Shown here: piece by piece, positions 1-8,605 of the stretch
How positions within the stretch are numbered: the first letter of the stretch is position 1
Layout of the letters: every line of letters begins with the position of its first letter
NCBI RefSeq assembly: GCF_042654345.1
Contig: NZ_JBHSGB010000010.1
Coordinates: 62,001 to 126,000, forward strand
Source of the DNA: Pararheinheimera marina
GTDB taxonomy: Bacteria; Pseudomonadota; Gammaproteobacteria; Enterobacterales; Alteromonadaceae
Direction of reading: 5' to 3'
Length of the DNA: 64,000 nucleotides
The notes under the pieces: model-generated
The model's input: only the letters and a program-made list of their open reading frames with translations
Database searches by the model: none
Told to the model about the DNA's origin: nothing
Made by a program: the position numbers and the translations under genes

Positions 1-1153
1 GCACCAGTGCCAGCAGGCTCACTACCCGGCCGACCAGTACGTACTGCTTCTGGCTTTGGTTGGGTTTGAGCTGGGCGTAAATATCCATGGTGAAAATGGT
101 GGCGACGCTGTTGGTCATGGAGGCCAGACTGGACAGAATGGCGGCCACCAGGGCGGCAAAGATCAGGCCTTTGACACCGGACGGCATCAGGCTCATCAGT
201 TGCGGGTAGGCCTGGTCTGGTTTGCTCAGCTCTGGCAGGATCAGCACGGCGGCAATACCAGGCAGCACTACAATAATGGGCATTAACAGCTTCAGGAAGG
301 CGGCAAACACAATGCCTTTTTGCGCTTCAGGCAGGTCTTTTGCTGCCAGGGTGCGCTGAATAATGTATTGGTTAAAACCAAAGTACGACAGGTTCATCAC
401 CCACAGGCCACCGACCAGCACTGAGATGCCCGGCAGGCTGACATAATGCGGGTTGTCTGGTGTAAGGATCATATCGAATTTGTCCGGCGCTTCGGCAAAA
501 AGGCGGTCTAAACCAGCCAGCACACCAGCACCGTCGCCCAGTTGTTGCAGTGCTAAGGTCGACAGGAACAAACCACCAGCTACCAGCAGCACCACCTGAA
601 TAATGTCGGTGTAGGCCACGGCTTTTAAGCCACCGTACAACGAATAGGCCACCGACAGCAGCGCTAAAATCAGCATGCTGGCAGTTAAATCCAGTCCGGT
701 CATGGTGTTAATGGCCAGTGCGCCTAACCACAGCACAGCGGTCAGGTTAACAAACACATAGACACCCAACCAGAACAGCGCCAGCGTGGTGCGCACGCGG
801 TTATCAAAGCGCTGCTGCAGAAACTGCGGCATGGTGTAGATTTTGCGTTTGAGGAAAATAGGCAGGAAGTATTTACCGACAATAATCAACGTCAGCGCGC
901 CCATCCATTCGTAGGACGCAATACCCAAACCTATGGCGTAACCTGAGCCTGACATACCGATGATCTGTTCGGCGGAGATGTTGGCGGCAATTAACGAGGC
1001 GCCAATGGCCCACCAGGGCAGGCTGTTGCCCGCCAGGAAATAATCGTTGGTGTCTTTCTGGTGATTGCCGTCGTCGCGGGAAATCCACCAGGCTAAAACC
1101 AGCAGGCCAATCACATAGATGACCAGAATGCTGAGATCCAAGTTACTTAACAT
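1..1153 (-). CDS. Sodium/solute symporter, galactose/glucose type (3' part outside window)
   Basis: Inner-membrane SSS-family cotransporter that probably brings galactose or glucose into the cytoplasm with sodium. The start ATG is at 1153 and about 384 codons are visible before the left edge, so the C-terminus is missing. The translation begins MLSNLDLSILVIYVIGLLVL, giving an immediate first membrane helix, followed by family-typical stretches such as ISAEQIIGMSGSGYAIG near residue 60 and many further hydrophobic helices. It is the last visible gene of the gal operon, 26 bp after galM, which argues for galactose as substrate. Family membership is clear; the exact sugar is inferred from context. 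Confidence 0.87.
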   Translation of the reverse strand, partial: MLSNLDLSILVIYVIGLLVLAWWISRDDGNHQKDTNDYFLAGNSLPWWAIGASLIAANISAEQIIGMSGSGYAIGLGIASYEWMGALTLIIVGKYFLPIFLKRKIYTMPQFLQQRFDNRVRTTLALFWLGVYVFVNLTAVLWLGALAINTMTGLDLTASMLILALLSVAYSLYGGLKAVAYTDIIQVVLLVAGGLFLSTLALQQLGDGAGVLAGLDRLFAEAPDKFDMILTPDNPHYVSLPGISVLVGGLWVMNLSYFGFNQYIIQRTLAAKDLPEAQKGIVFAAFLKLLMPIIVVLPGIAAVLILPELSKPDQAYPQLMSLMPSGVKGLIFAALVAAILSSLASMTNSVATIFTMDIYAQLKPNQSQKQYVLVGRVVSLLALV

Positions 1154-1179
1154 AAGTTATACCCTGTACGTCATAAGAT

Positions 1180-2157
1180 TTATTGTTGTTGGCTGAAGCG
1201 GAAAGAGATGCAGTGCTGATACAGCTCGCCTGGCCATAACATGGCCGATGGGGCCAGCGGCTGGTTCGGCGCATCCGGCCAGTGCTGAGCTTCCAGGCAC
1301 AAGCCCTGACGCGGCGCAAAGGGGCTGCTCAGGTAGTTGCCGGTATAGAGTTGCAGCGCTGGCAAATCGGACCAAAGCTCCATCGCAATGCCGGACTCTG
1401 GCGAATAGAGCCTGGCCTGGCGTTGCGGTAACTGGTCGGCTTGCCACTCTGGCCAAACATAGCTGTGGTCAAAACCACGGGCCAGATCCAGTTGTGGGTG
1501 GCTGGCTGCTAAGGCCTGGCCGACCTGCTGGCCTTGGGTCCAATCAAAGGCGGTGCCTGCCACTGGGGCAAGCTCGCCGGTTGGAATGGCGTCTGCTGTG
1601 GTGGGCAGGTAGCTTTCACTGAAGATCTGCAGCTGGTGATTGCTGATATCTGCGGCGCTCTGATTCAGGTTGAAATAGCTGTGATTGGTCAGGCTCAGTG
1701 GTGTGGCTTTGTTGCTTTGGGCCTTGAACAGCAGCCGTACTTCGCCCTGTTGCAGCACAATGCGTTGCCAGACTTCGACCGTGCCCGGGTAACCGTTTTC
1801 GCCATCTTCCGCGCACAGATACAGCAGGGCAGAGTCCGCTTTCTGGTCCAGTACGCGCCACGGGCGTTGGTGCCAGCCGTCCGGTCCGCCATGCAAATGG
1901 TTGGGGCCATTATTCACCGGCAACTGATACTGGTGGTTGTTCAGACTGAACTGGCCTTTGGCAATGCGGTTGGCAAAACGGCCAACCGTCGAACCCAAAT
2001 AAAAGGGGTTGTGCTGATACGCCGCCGGGTCTGGGTATCCGACCGTCACTTCAGTGCCAAAAAAGCGAATGCGCTGGATGCTGGCGCCAAAAGGCAGCAG
2101 CTCCAGCTCCAGGCCAGCGCCATCCGTTAACTGAATGGGCGTGAAGGCCGCACTCAC
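1180..2157 (-). CDS. galM: Aldose 1-epimerase (galactose mutarotase)
   Basis: Interconverts beta- and alpha-D-galactose so that galactokinase receives the alpha anomer; cytoplasmic. The 325-residue product matches the usual family length. Visible family motifs are GSTVGRFANRIAKG near residue 57, NGPNHLHGG with the catalytic-region histidine, TNHSYFNL near residue 160 (second histidine), GFDHSYV, and the C-terminal LCLEAQHWPDAPNQP containing the general-base glutamate. Its start overlaps the galK stop by 4 bp (ATGA), so the two are probably translationally coupled. No signal peptide is present. Confidence 0.93.
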   Translation of the reverse strand: MSAAFTPIQLTDGAGLELELLPFGASIQRIRFFGTEVTVGYPDPAAYQHNPFYLGSTVGRFANRIAKGQFSLNNHQYQLPVNNGPNHLHGGPDGWHQRPWRVLDQKADSALLYLCAEDGENGYPGTVEVWQRIVLQQGEVRLLFKAQSNKATPLSLTNHSYFNLNQSAADISNHQLQIFSESYLPTTADAIPTGELAPVAGTAFDWTQGQQVGQALAASHPQLDLARGFDHSYVWPEWQADQLPQRQARLYSPESGIAMELWSDLPALQLYTGNYLSSPFAPRQGLCLEAQHWPDAPNQPLAPSAMLWPGELYQHCISFRFSQQQ

Positions 2158-3305
2158 GCTACTTGCTCCGCGCCCTGGCTGGCGGTGCAGACAAACACAT
2201 CGGCAGTTAAGCCAGTTTTGGCGGCATAGTTAGCTGCAATCAGCGCTTTGATGGCCTCAACCTGAGCTTCTGGCACCAGTGCCACCACACAACCGCCAAA
2301 ACCACCGCCTGTCATCCGCACACCGCCGGTCTTGCCCAGTTCGGCACCGACCAGCTCCACCAGGTAATCAATGGCTGGCACGGTAATTTCAAAATCGTCA
2401 CGCATCGAGACATGTGACTGCGCCATCAGCTCGCTTAAGCGGGCAATATCACCACTTGCCAGCGCCACCGCGGCTTGTTCAGTGCGGGCGTTTTCGGTCA
2501 CCACATGGCGGGCGCGTTTGGCCACCAGCGGGTCCAGCTCGCCGATGCGGCTTTGCAGTTGTGTAGTGCTGACATCACGCAGCGCCTTGACACCAAAGCT
2601 GGCGGCGGCCGCTTCACATTGCTGACGTCTGGTGTTGTATTCGCTGTCGACCAGGCCACGTTTCACATTGGAGTTGATGATCATCACGGCGAGGCCTGCA
2701 GGCAGTGGCACGGCTTTGCTGTCCAGGCTGCGGCAGTCAATCAGCACCGCGTGGCCTTGTTGACCCTGGGCTGAAATCAGCTGGTCCATAATGCCGCAGT
2801 TGCAGCCGACAAAGGTGTTTTCGGCGTGTTGGCCGTTTAATGCATTGTCGCGGCTGGACAGTTCAATGCCAGCAATACGGCTGTAGGCCAGGCCCAAAGC
2901 GACTTCCAGTGAGGCAGAGGAGCTCAGGCCCACACCTTGTGGCACGTTGCCGCTGATGGCGAGGTCACAGCCTTTCAGCGTATGGCCTTTTTGCAGCAGG
3001 CTGTTGGCCACACCGCGCACATAGTTTGACCACTGCTGGGTGGCGTGGTGCGAAAGCGGAGCGCTCAGACTGAACTCGTCGGTCTGGTTGCTGTAATCCA
3101 GCGCCAGTACCCGTACTAAGTCGTCCTGACGTGGGCGGGCCACAATCACGGTTTCGTAGTTAATAGCGCAAGGCAACACAAAGCCGTCGTTGTAGTCGGT
3201 GTGTTCGCCAATCAGGTTCACCCGGCCCGGGGCACGGAACACCAGTTCGCCCTGCTGTTGATAATGGCGGTGGAATTCGGCTTTTACCTGTTCAATCAGA
3301 GACAT
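2154..3305 (-). CDS. galK: Galactokinase
   Basis: GHMP-family kinase that converts galactose to galactose-1-phosphate with ATP, the entry step of the Leloir pathway. The 383-residue length is normal. The galactokinase signature (APGRVNLIGEHTDYNDGFVLP) starts near residue 25, the ATP-binding GHMP loop GNVPQGVGLSSSASLEVA lies near residue 120, the catalytic-aspartate region CGIMDQ near residue 170, and the C-terminal GHMP motif RMTGGGFGGC near residue 340. It lies 11 bp after galT and overlaps galM by 4 bp. Confidence 0.96.
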   Translation of the reverse strand: MSLIEQVKAEFHRHYQQQGELVFRAPGRVNLIGEHTDYNDGFVLPCAINYETVIVARPRQDDLVRVLALDYSNQTDEFSLSAPLSHHATQQWSNYVRGVANSLLQKGHTLKGCDLAISGNVPQGVGLSSSASLEVALGLAYSRIAGIELSSRDNALNGQHAENTFVGCNCGIMDQLISAQGQQGHAVLIDCRSLDSKAVPLPAGLAVMIINSNVKRGLVDSEYNTRRQQCEAAAASFGVKALRDVSTTQLQSRIGELDPLVAKRARHVVTENARTEQAAVALASGDIARLSELMAQSHVSMRDDFEITVPAIDYLVELVGAELGKTGGVRMTGGGFGGCVVALVPEAQVEAIKALIAANYAAKTGLTADVFVCTASQGAEQVA

Positions 3306-3316
3306 CAGTGGGTACC

Positions 3317-4378
3317 TTACTGTTGAGCTTGTTGCTTGTAGTGGACAGGGCTTAGCTCCCGCAGACGTTCTGCGGCCTGTTCCGGGGTCATATCACGTTG
3401 GGTTTCGGCCAGCATTTCGTAGCCGACCATAAATTTTTTGATGGTGGCCGAGCGCAGCAGTGGCGGGTAGAAGTGGCCATGCAGCTGCCAGTGGCTGTGG
3501 TCTGTTTCGGCCTGACCCGGGTTGTAAGGGGCGCAGTGCCAACCCATCGAATAAGGGAAAGCGCACTGGAACAGGTTGTCGTAACGAATGGTCAGCTGCT
3601 TAAGAATATCGGCCAGGCTGGCTTGTTGCGCCTGTGTTAACTGTTCCATGCGGGCCACCGGGAACAAAGGTAACAGCAGGGTTTCGAATGGCCAGCTGGC
3701 CCAGAACGGCACCACAACCAGCCAGTCATCATTGGCCACTACAGTGCGTTCAGCGCTTTGCAGCTCTGTTTTCGCGTAGTGCAATAACAGCGAACGGCCA
3801 TGGCGCTCAAAGTAATCTTTCTGCGCCGCGTCGGCTTTGGCGGGCAGGGTAGGCACTGTGCTGCTGGCCCAAATCTGACCATGTGGGTGCGGGTTGGAGC
3901 AGCCGTTAATGGCGCCTTTGTTTTCAAATACCTGCACCCAGCTGTACTGCTGTGACAGCTCTTGGTACTGACCAATCCAGGTGCGCACTATGGCTTCAAT
4001 CTGGCTGGTGGACAGTTCTGGCATGGTTTTGCTGTGATCCGGTGAATAACAAATCACCCGGCTGGTGCCACGTTCGGATTTCAGCTGAAACAGCTCGTCG
4101 TCGGCCTGATGGGCGAATGGCGTATTGTTCATCAGCGCAGCAAAGTCATTGGTGAACACAAAAGGCTGCTGATAATCCGGGTTCAGATCGCCCGAGATCC
4201 TGGTGTTGGTCGGGCATAAAAAGCAGCTCGGGTCATAACTTGGGTTCTGCTCCGTTTCTGCTTTTTCAATCTGGCCCTGCCAGGGGCGTTTGGCACGGTG
4301 CGGCGACACCAGCACCCAGTCCCCGGTCAGCGGGTTATAACGGCGGTGCGGGTGATCTTTGGCTTCAAATTCAGACAT
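3317..4378 (-). CDS. galT: Galactose-1-phosphate uridylyltransferase
   Basis: Transfers UMP from UDP-glucose to galactose-1-phosphate through a uridylylated histidine; cytoplasmic Leloir enzyme. The 353-residue product shows HRRYNPLTGDWVLVSPHRAKRPWQG near the N-terminus, the zinc-binding SCFLCPTNTR, the active-site NPHPHGQIWA around residue 162 (His-Pro-His) and the C-terminal HWQLHGHFYPPLLRS. The start ATG lies 34 bp after galE in the same operon. All catalytic features seem intact. Confidence 0.96.
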   Translation of the reverse strand: MSEFEAKDHPHRRYNPLTGDWVLVSPHRAKRPWQGQIEKAETEQNPSYDPSCFLCPTNTRISGDLNPDYQQPFVFTNDFAALMNNTPFAHQADDELFQLKSERGTSRVICYSPDHSKTMPELSTSQIEAIVRTWIGQYQELSQQYSWVQVFENKGAINGCSNPHPHGQIWASSTVPTLPAKADAAQKDYFERHGRSLLLHYAKTELQSAERTVVANDDWLVVVPFWASWPFETLLLPLFPVARMEQLTQAQQASLADILKQLTIRYDNLFQCAFPYSMGWHCAPYNPGQAETDHSHWQLHGHFYPPLLRSATIKKFMVGYEMLAETQRDMTPEQAAERLRELSPVHYKQQAQQ

Positions 4379-4412
4379 GTCTGAAAACTCCGGGTTGTTC
4401 TTGAGTCAAAAC

Positions 4413-5444
4413 TTAATTTTTGGCGTAACCGCTGGGGTTCTGGCGTTGCCAGTTCCAGCCGTCTGTCACCATTTGGGTTAAATCGCGGCTGGCACGCCAG
4501 TTCAGTTCGCGGGCGGCTTTGCTGGCGTCGGCATAGTAACAGCCAATATCGCCCGGACGACGCGGTGCAATTTGGTAATCAATCGGCTGGCCAGAGGCCT
4601 GGCGGTAGGCTTCGACCATTTGCAGTACCGAAATACCACTGCCTGTACCCAGGTTATAGGTATGCAAACCTGGCTTAGTCGCTAATTGTTCCAGCGCCCG
4701 CACATGGCCTTCGGCTAAATCGCAGACGTGGATATAGTCCCGTACGCCTGTGCCATCCGGTGTGTCGTAGTCATTACCAAACACCGACAGGAAAGGCCGA
4801 CGGCCAACGGCCACTTGGTTAATAAAAGGCATCAGGTTATTTGGAATGCCTTGCGGGTCTTCGCCAATGCGGCCTGACGGATGCGCACCGACCGGATTAA
4901 AATACCGCAGCACCACAGCACTGAAGGCAGGCGCGGCGACGACCAGATCGCCCATCATCTGCTCCACCATCAGTTTGGTGCGGCCATAAGGATTAAAAGG
5001 CCGGGTCGGGAAGTCTTCTGTTACTGGCACCTGGTCTGGTTCGCCATAGACTGTGGCAGAGGAGCTGAACACCAGGCAGTTCACGCCATGCTGCTGCATG
5101 GCTGCCATTAAGGTGCGGCTGGCGCTGACGTTATTGTCGTAATAGGCCAGCGGGAATTGCACCGACTCACCAACAGCTTTGGAGCCGGCAAAGTGGATCA
5201 CTGCATCAACCGGCTGACCAGTAGCGACCGCTGCCGTAAAGATTTCAGCGAGCAACGCCTCGTTGCGAACATCACCCTGAATAAACTGCACCGCTTTACC
5301 TGCCAGTTGTTCAATACGGCTGATGGCTTCCAGGCTGCTGTTGGCTAAGTTATCCACGACCAGCACCTGATGACCGCTTTGCAGCAGCTCAACGCAGGTA
5401 TGAGAGCCAATATAACCCGCACCGCCTGTCACTAAAATCTTCAT
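4413..5444 (-). CDS. galE: UDP-glucose 4-epimerase
   Basis: NAD-dependent extended short-chain dehydrogenase that interconverts UDP-galactose and UDP-glucose, closing the Leloir cycle and feeding envelope polysaccharide synthesis. The 343-residue product begins MKILVTGGAGYIGSHT (Rossmann GxxGxxG). It carries SSSATVYG with the catalytic Ser and the downstream YGRTKLMVE with the Tyr-x-x-x-Lys pair near residue 155. RYFNPVGAHPSG and RDYIHVCDLAEGH are typical of bacterial GalE. It is 12 bp after the beta-galactosidase gene in the gal operon. Confidence 0.96.
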   Translation of the reverse strand: MKILVTGGAGYIGSHTCVELLQSGHQVLVVDNLANSSLEAISRIEQLAGKAVQFIQGDVRNEALLAEIFTAAVATGQPVDAVIHFAGSKAVGESVQFPLAYYDNNVSASRTLMAAMQQHGVNCLVFSSSATVYGEPDQVPVTEDFPTRPFNPYGRTKLMVEQMMGDLVVAAPAFSAVVLRYFNPVGAHPSGRIGEDPQGIPNNLMPFINQVAVGRRPFLSVFGNDYDTPDGTGVRDYIHVCDLAEGHVRALEQLATKPGLHTYNLGTGSGISVLQMVEAYRQASGQPIDYQIAPRRPGDIGCYYADASKAARELNWRASRDLTQMVTDGWNWQRQNPSGYAKN

Positions 5445-5456
5445 TGTTCAGTCCTT

Positions 5457-7826
5457 TTACTCAAATGTGATTTGTTGTGCCGGTATCGACAGCTCTGTCA
5501 CACCGGCCTGAATGCTGGCCCCTTGAAAGTGTTCGCCAAGCCGCACTAACACTGTAGCAATACCTTGTTCTGTCACTGTGACATCCGGGTTTAAAATCTG
5601 CACGTCCCCTGAGCTGGTAAATTGCACGTGCTGGCCTTGCATAGGCACTGTGCTGCCTTTGGCATCCTTCAGGTAAGCCCGGACAAAGATCACGTCGTGC
5701 GGAACAGGGGCAATACCCTGAGTGTCCAGCTCAAGCCTGATGGCGCTGGCCTGACCCGGGGTGCTGACCTGATGCTCTGCCACCTGTTTGCCGCCAATAT
5801 AGGCGCGGGCGGTGAGCGTACCAGCAGCAAAAGCCGGCAGCTTAAATTCAAAAGGCGGGTGCTGCAGATGGCTGGAGTACTTGTCCTGGCTGGGTTTCTG
5901 CCGGGCCACCAACTGGCCGTTTACCAACAGCTCCACTTCCTCAGCATTACTGAACACCCGCAAATCCAACGCCGAGCTGGCGGTCCAGTCGCTGGCAATG
6001 TACACCATAGGACCGGCCTGGTAGGCGCTGGACTGAATTGCCGGGCTACGCTGGCTTTGGTAGAAGAAATAACTGTATTTCGGCAGGCGGTAAATGCTCA
6101 TCAGGCCGGATGCTTCCAGGTCGTTGGCATAACCTCTGTTGTAATCGAACATCACCCAGTAACCGTCGGCATAAGCGGGCGTACTCAGGTTATCGTTATG
6201 GGCTTCCTGCACATTGCGCGCCTGTTGCAGCAGGCGTTTTTCGCCATGGCTCAGCAGCTGACGGCTGGTGCGTTCTTCTTCTTTCAGATCGGCCCAGCTG
6301 TCCTGCGCCAGACCGGCATTTTGCGCGTAGTATTCCCAGTCACCGTACTCAGACACATTGTAGGGCTGAGTCGGGGTTTCGTAGTGCATCTGACGGTGCT
6401 GACGGGCCTGCAGGTACATGTCGTAGCCATGCTGCCAGCCGGCAGAATAGGCGCCAGGGTATTCCTGTTTTACTGTCTGGTGCAGCGTGGCGATAAAGTC
6501 CGCCGGCATGTCAGATTCGTTCAGCGAACATTCCCAGGCCAGCACACTGGCGTGGTTGCGGTCGCGGCGAATTAAATCGCGGCAGCTTTGAATGGTTTGG
6601 GCACTAAAAGCCGGATCCGGGTTGTAATACTGCCAGCCCAGAATGGCATTCATCAGCACCAGGCCCAGTTCGTCTGCAGCTTGCATAAAGGCTTTGGAGT
6701 GTGGGTAATGCGACAAACGGACATAATCAAAACCGGCTGATTTAATCAGCACCGCGTCACGGTAATCGGCATTGGCGGAGGTGGCATAACCCACATGCGG
6801 GTATTCCTGGTGACGGTTCACACCCCGTAAAAAGGTTGGCTTGCCGTTGATCTGTAGTTGGTGATCGGCGGTGAAGCTGAACTGACGCAGGCCAATTTTT
6901 TGTGTTTGCTGCTCCAGTAACTGGCCTTGTTGCCAGACGCTGGTTTCCAGCCGGTACAGGTTGGGGGCGTCCGGGCTCCAGAGTGCCGGTTGTTTCACCT
7001 GCAACAGCTGAGTCAGCTGTTGTTTGCTGTCTGGCGCTAAGGTTTGTTCCTGAGTACTGTTGCTGACCAGTTGGTCTTTAAAAAACAGCTGCTGCTGCAC
7101 AGTGACAACGGCTGCGGTGCTGCCGCTGTTGGCCAGTTCGGTTTGCACTGAAACTTCGGCCTGATCCGCACTTATTTTTGGGTAACGCACAAAAATGCCA
7201 CCACCGGCCACCTGATTGGCCAGCATGTCGTCGGTGATATGCACCGGGTTTTTTACCAGCAGACGCACATCACGGTACAGGCCGCCATAGGTGTTAAAGT
7301 CAAGTAAGTTCAGTGGCTTAGGGCCAGTGATTGCATTGTCTCTGTTGTCCAGTTTCACCAGCAGCTGGTAGCTCTGGCCGGCTTTGACTTTATCGGTCAG
7401 ATCCAGGGTAAAAGGCAGGTAACCGCCCAGGTGATCGCCGATTTTCTGGTTATCCAGATAGACTTCGGCATGGTTCATCGCGCCTTCAAAGCGCAGTAAC
7501 AGGGTTTTACCCTGCCAGCCCTGTTCAATGGCCAGTTCGCGTTTGTACCAGGCAAAGCCCTGCCACTGGTTATTTACCAGTAAAGGCTCAATTTGTGGGG
7601 TATGTGGCAGGGTGACGTTCTGCCAACTGGCCTGGTTTAAATCGGCATTCGCAGCCTGGCTTTTAAAAAACTGCCAGTGCTGATTCAGCTTCAGCTCTGT
7701 GGCTGCGCTGACGGCGGCAGGTTGTTCAGTCGATGTTTGGGGGGTACAGGCGGCCATCATGGCGCTGAAGCATAAGATCTGCATCACTCGTGTTAACACT
7801 GGGTTATTCCTTTTGATATGGGCCAT
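5457..7826 (-). CDS. GH2 beta-galactosidase-type glycoside hydrolase, lipoprotein
   Basis: Cleaves terminal beta-linked sugars, probably beta-galactosides, outside the cytoplasm. The 789-residue product has an export signal ending MMAAC, which fits a lipobox and suggests membrane anchoring. It shows the GH2 order: sugar-binding domain (residues about 45-210), Ig-like domain, then a TIM barrel with GVNRHQEYPHVGYA near residue 338, the acid/base glutamate in ECSLNES near residue 437 and the nucleophile glutamate in SEYGDW near residue 493, followed by extra beta domains. It is shorter than E. coli LacZ and, unlike LacZ, exported. The position between an SDR gene and galE supports galactoside release before Leloir catabolism. 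Activity on beta-glucuronides or mannosides is not excluded by sequence alone. Confidence 0.88.
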   Translation of the reverse strand: MAHIKRNNPVLTRVMQILCFSAMMAACTPQTSTEQPAAVSAATELKLNQHWQFFKSQAANADLNQASWQNVTLPHTPQIEPLLVNNQWQGFAWYKRELAIEQGWQGKTLLLRFEGAMNHAEVYLDNQKIGDHLGGYLPFTLDLTDKVKAGQSYQLLVKLDNRDNAITGPKPLNLLDFNTYGGLYRDVRLLVKNPVHITDDMLANQVAGGGIFVRYPKISADQAEVSVQTELANSGSTAAVVTVQQQLFFKDQLVSNSTQEQTLAPDSKQQLTQLLQVKQPALWSPDAPNLYRLETSVWQQGQLLEQQTQKIGLRQFSFTADHQLQINGKPTFLRGVNRHQEYPHVGYATSANADYRDAVLIKSAGFDYVRLSHYPHSKAFMQAADELGLVLMNAILGWQYYNPDPAFSAQTIQSCRDLIRRDRNHASVLAWECSLNESDMPADFIATLHQTVKQEYPGAYSAGWQHGYDMYLQARQHRQMHYETPTQPYNVSEYGDWEYYAQNAGLAQDSWADLKEEERTSRQLLSHGEKRLLQQARNVQEAHNDNLSTPAYADGYWVMFDYNRGYANDLEASGLMSIYRLPKYSYFFYQSQRSPAIQSSAYQAGPMVYIASDWTASSALDLRVFSNAEEVELLVNGQLVARQKPSQDKYSSHLQHPPFEFKLPAFAAGTLTARAYIGGKQVAEHQVSTPGQASAIRLELDTQGIAPVPHDVIFVRAYLKDAKGSTVPMQGQHVQFTSSGDVQILNPDVTVTEQGIATVLVRLGEHFQGASIQAGVTELSIPAQQITFE

Positions 7827-7837
7827 TGCTGCTGACT

Positions 7838-8545
7838 TCAGCCGTAATTGGTTTCGGCGGCGGGCCGCAGTACCAGCTCGTGCAACTGGCTGGTGCGGGC
7901 GCTTTGCAGCATCATCAGTACGGCGCCGGCCACTTCATCGGCCGACAAATAATCCGGCCGTGCTGTGGCGCGAAATTGGGTATTAATGCCACCCGGATAC
8001 AGCGACATCAGCCGTACACCTGTGCCGGTCAGCTCTTTGCGCAGCACTTTGCTGTAGCTGTCGAGCGCGGCTTTACTGGCGGTGTAGGCGGCAATGCCCG
8101 GGTTGGAAAATAAACAGACAGTCGACAGTACATTCAGAATGTCACCCTGGCCTTGCTGGCGCATGGCCGGCAATACCAGGCTCATCAGCTGCACAGGGGC
8201 TTTGAAATTCACCTGCAGCATCAGCTCCAGGGCGGGCCAATCCGGTTGGTCGGCTGCTGTGCGGCTGTTATTCAGCCCGGCACAGTTGATCAGCACATCG
8301 ACCGGGCCAAAAGTGGCGCAGGCTTGCTGGTAAAAGGCTTCGGTCTGCTGTGGGTCCGCCAGATTAAAAGCCCTGGCGTACAGCGGGCTCTGGCTGGGTA
8401 ACAGGTCGAGGCTTTGCTGCAGTTTCTCTGCACTTTGGCCACACAAGCTGAGCCGGTAACCGGCCTGAGCCAGACGCAGCGCAATGGTACGGCCAAGCCC
8501 GGAGGAAGCACCTGTCAGTAATACGTGGGGGGAGGGCAGAGTCAC
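7838..8545 (-). CDS. Short-chain dehydrogenase/reductase of the gal operon
   Basis: Classical SDR oxidoreductase of 235 residues, cytoplasmic, with the cofactor loop TGASSGLGR near residue 11, NCAGLNN near residue 87, the catalytic serine in NVLSTV near residue 139 and YTASKAAL (Tyr-x-x-x-Lys) near residue 154. The start is GTG, preceded by GAGG about 8 nt upstream. It sits 60 bp after the TBDR and 11 bp before the GH2 gene, so it is cotranscribed with galactoside genes. The substrate is not known; an aldose dehydrogenase or a modified-galactoside oxidoreductase is conceivable but nothing in the sequence decides this. Confidence 0.8.
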   Translation of the reverse strand: MTLPSPHVLLTGASSGLGRTIALRLAQAGYRLSLCGQSAEKLQQSLDLLPSQSPLYARAFNLADPQQTEAFYQQACATFGPVDVLINCAGLNNSRTAADQPDWPALELMLQVNFKAPVQLMSLVLPAMRQQGQGDILNVLSTVCLFSNPGIAAYTASKAALDSYSKVLRKELTGTGVRLMSLYPGGINTQFRATARPDYLSADEVAGAVLMMLQSARTSQLHELVLRPAAETNYG

Positions 8546-8605
8546 AACATTTACCTCGAAAAGCTGGCCCTGCAGTGCAGGGCCAGTCTGGTTACATCGC
8601 TGGGG

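Noticed and set aside
5622..6575. 317-codon open frame on the plus strand
   Set aside because: It is fully antisense to the GH2 gene, has no ribosome-binding site and no recognisable protein sequence; high-GC shadow frame.
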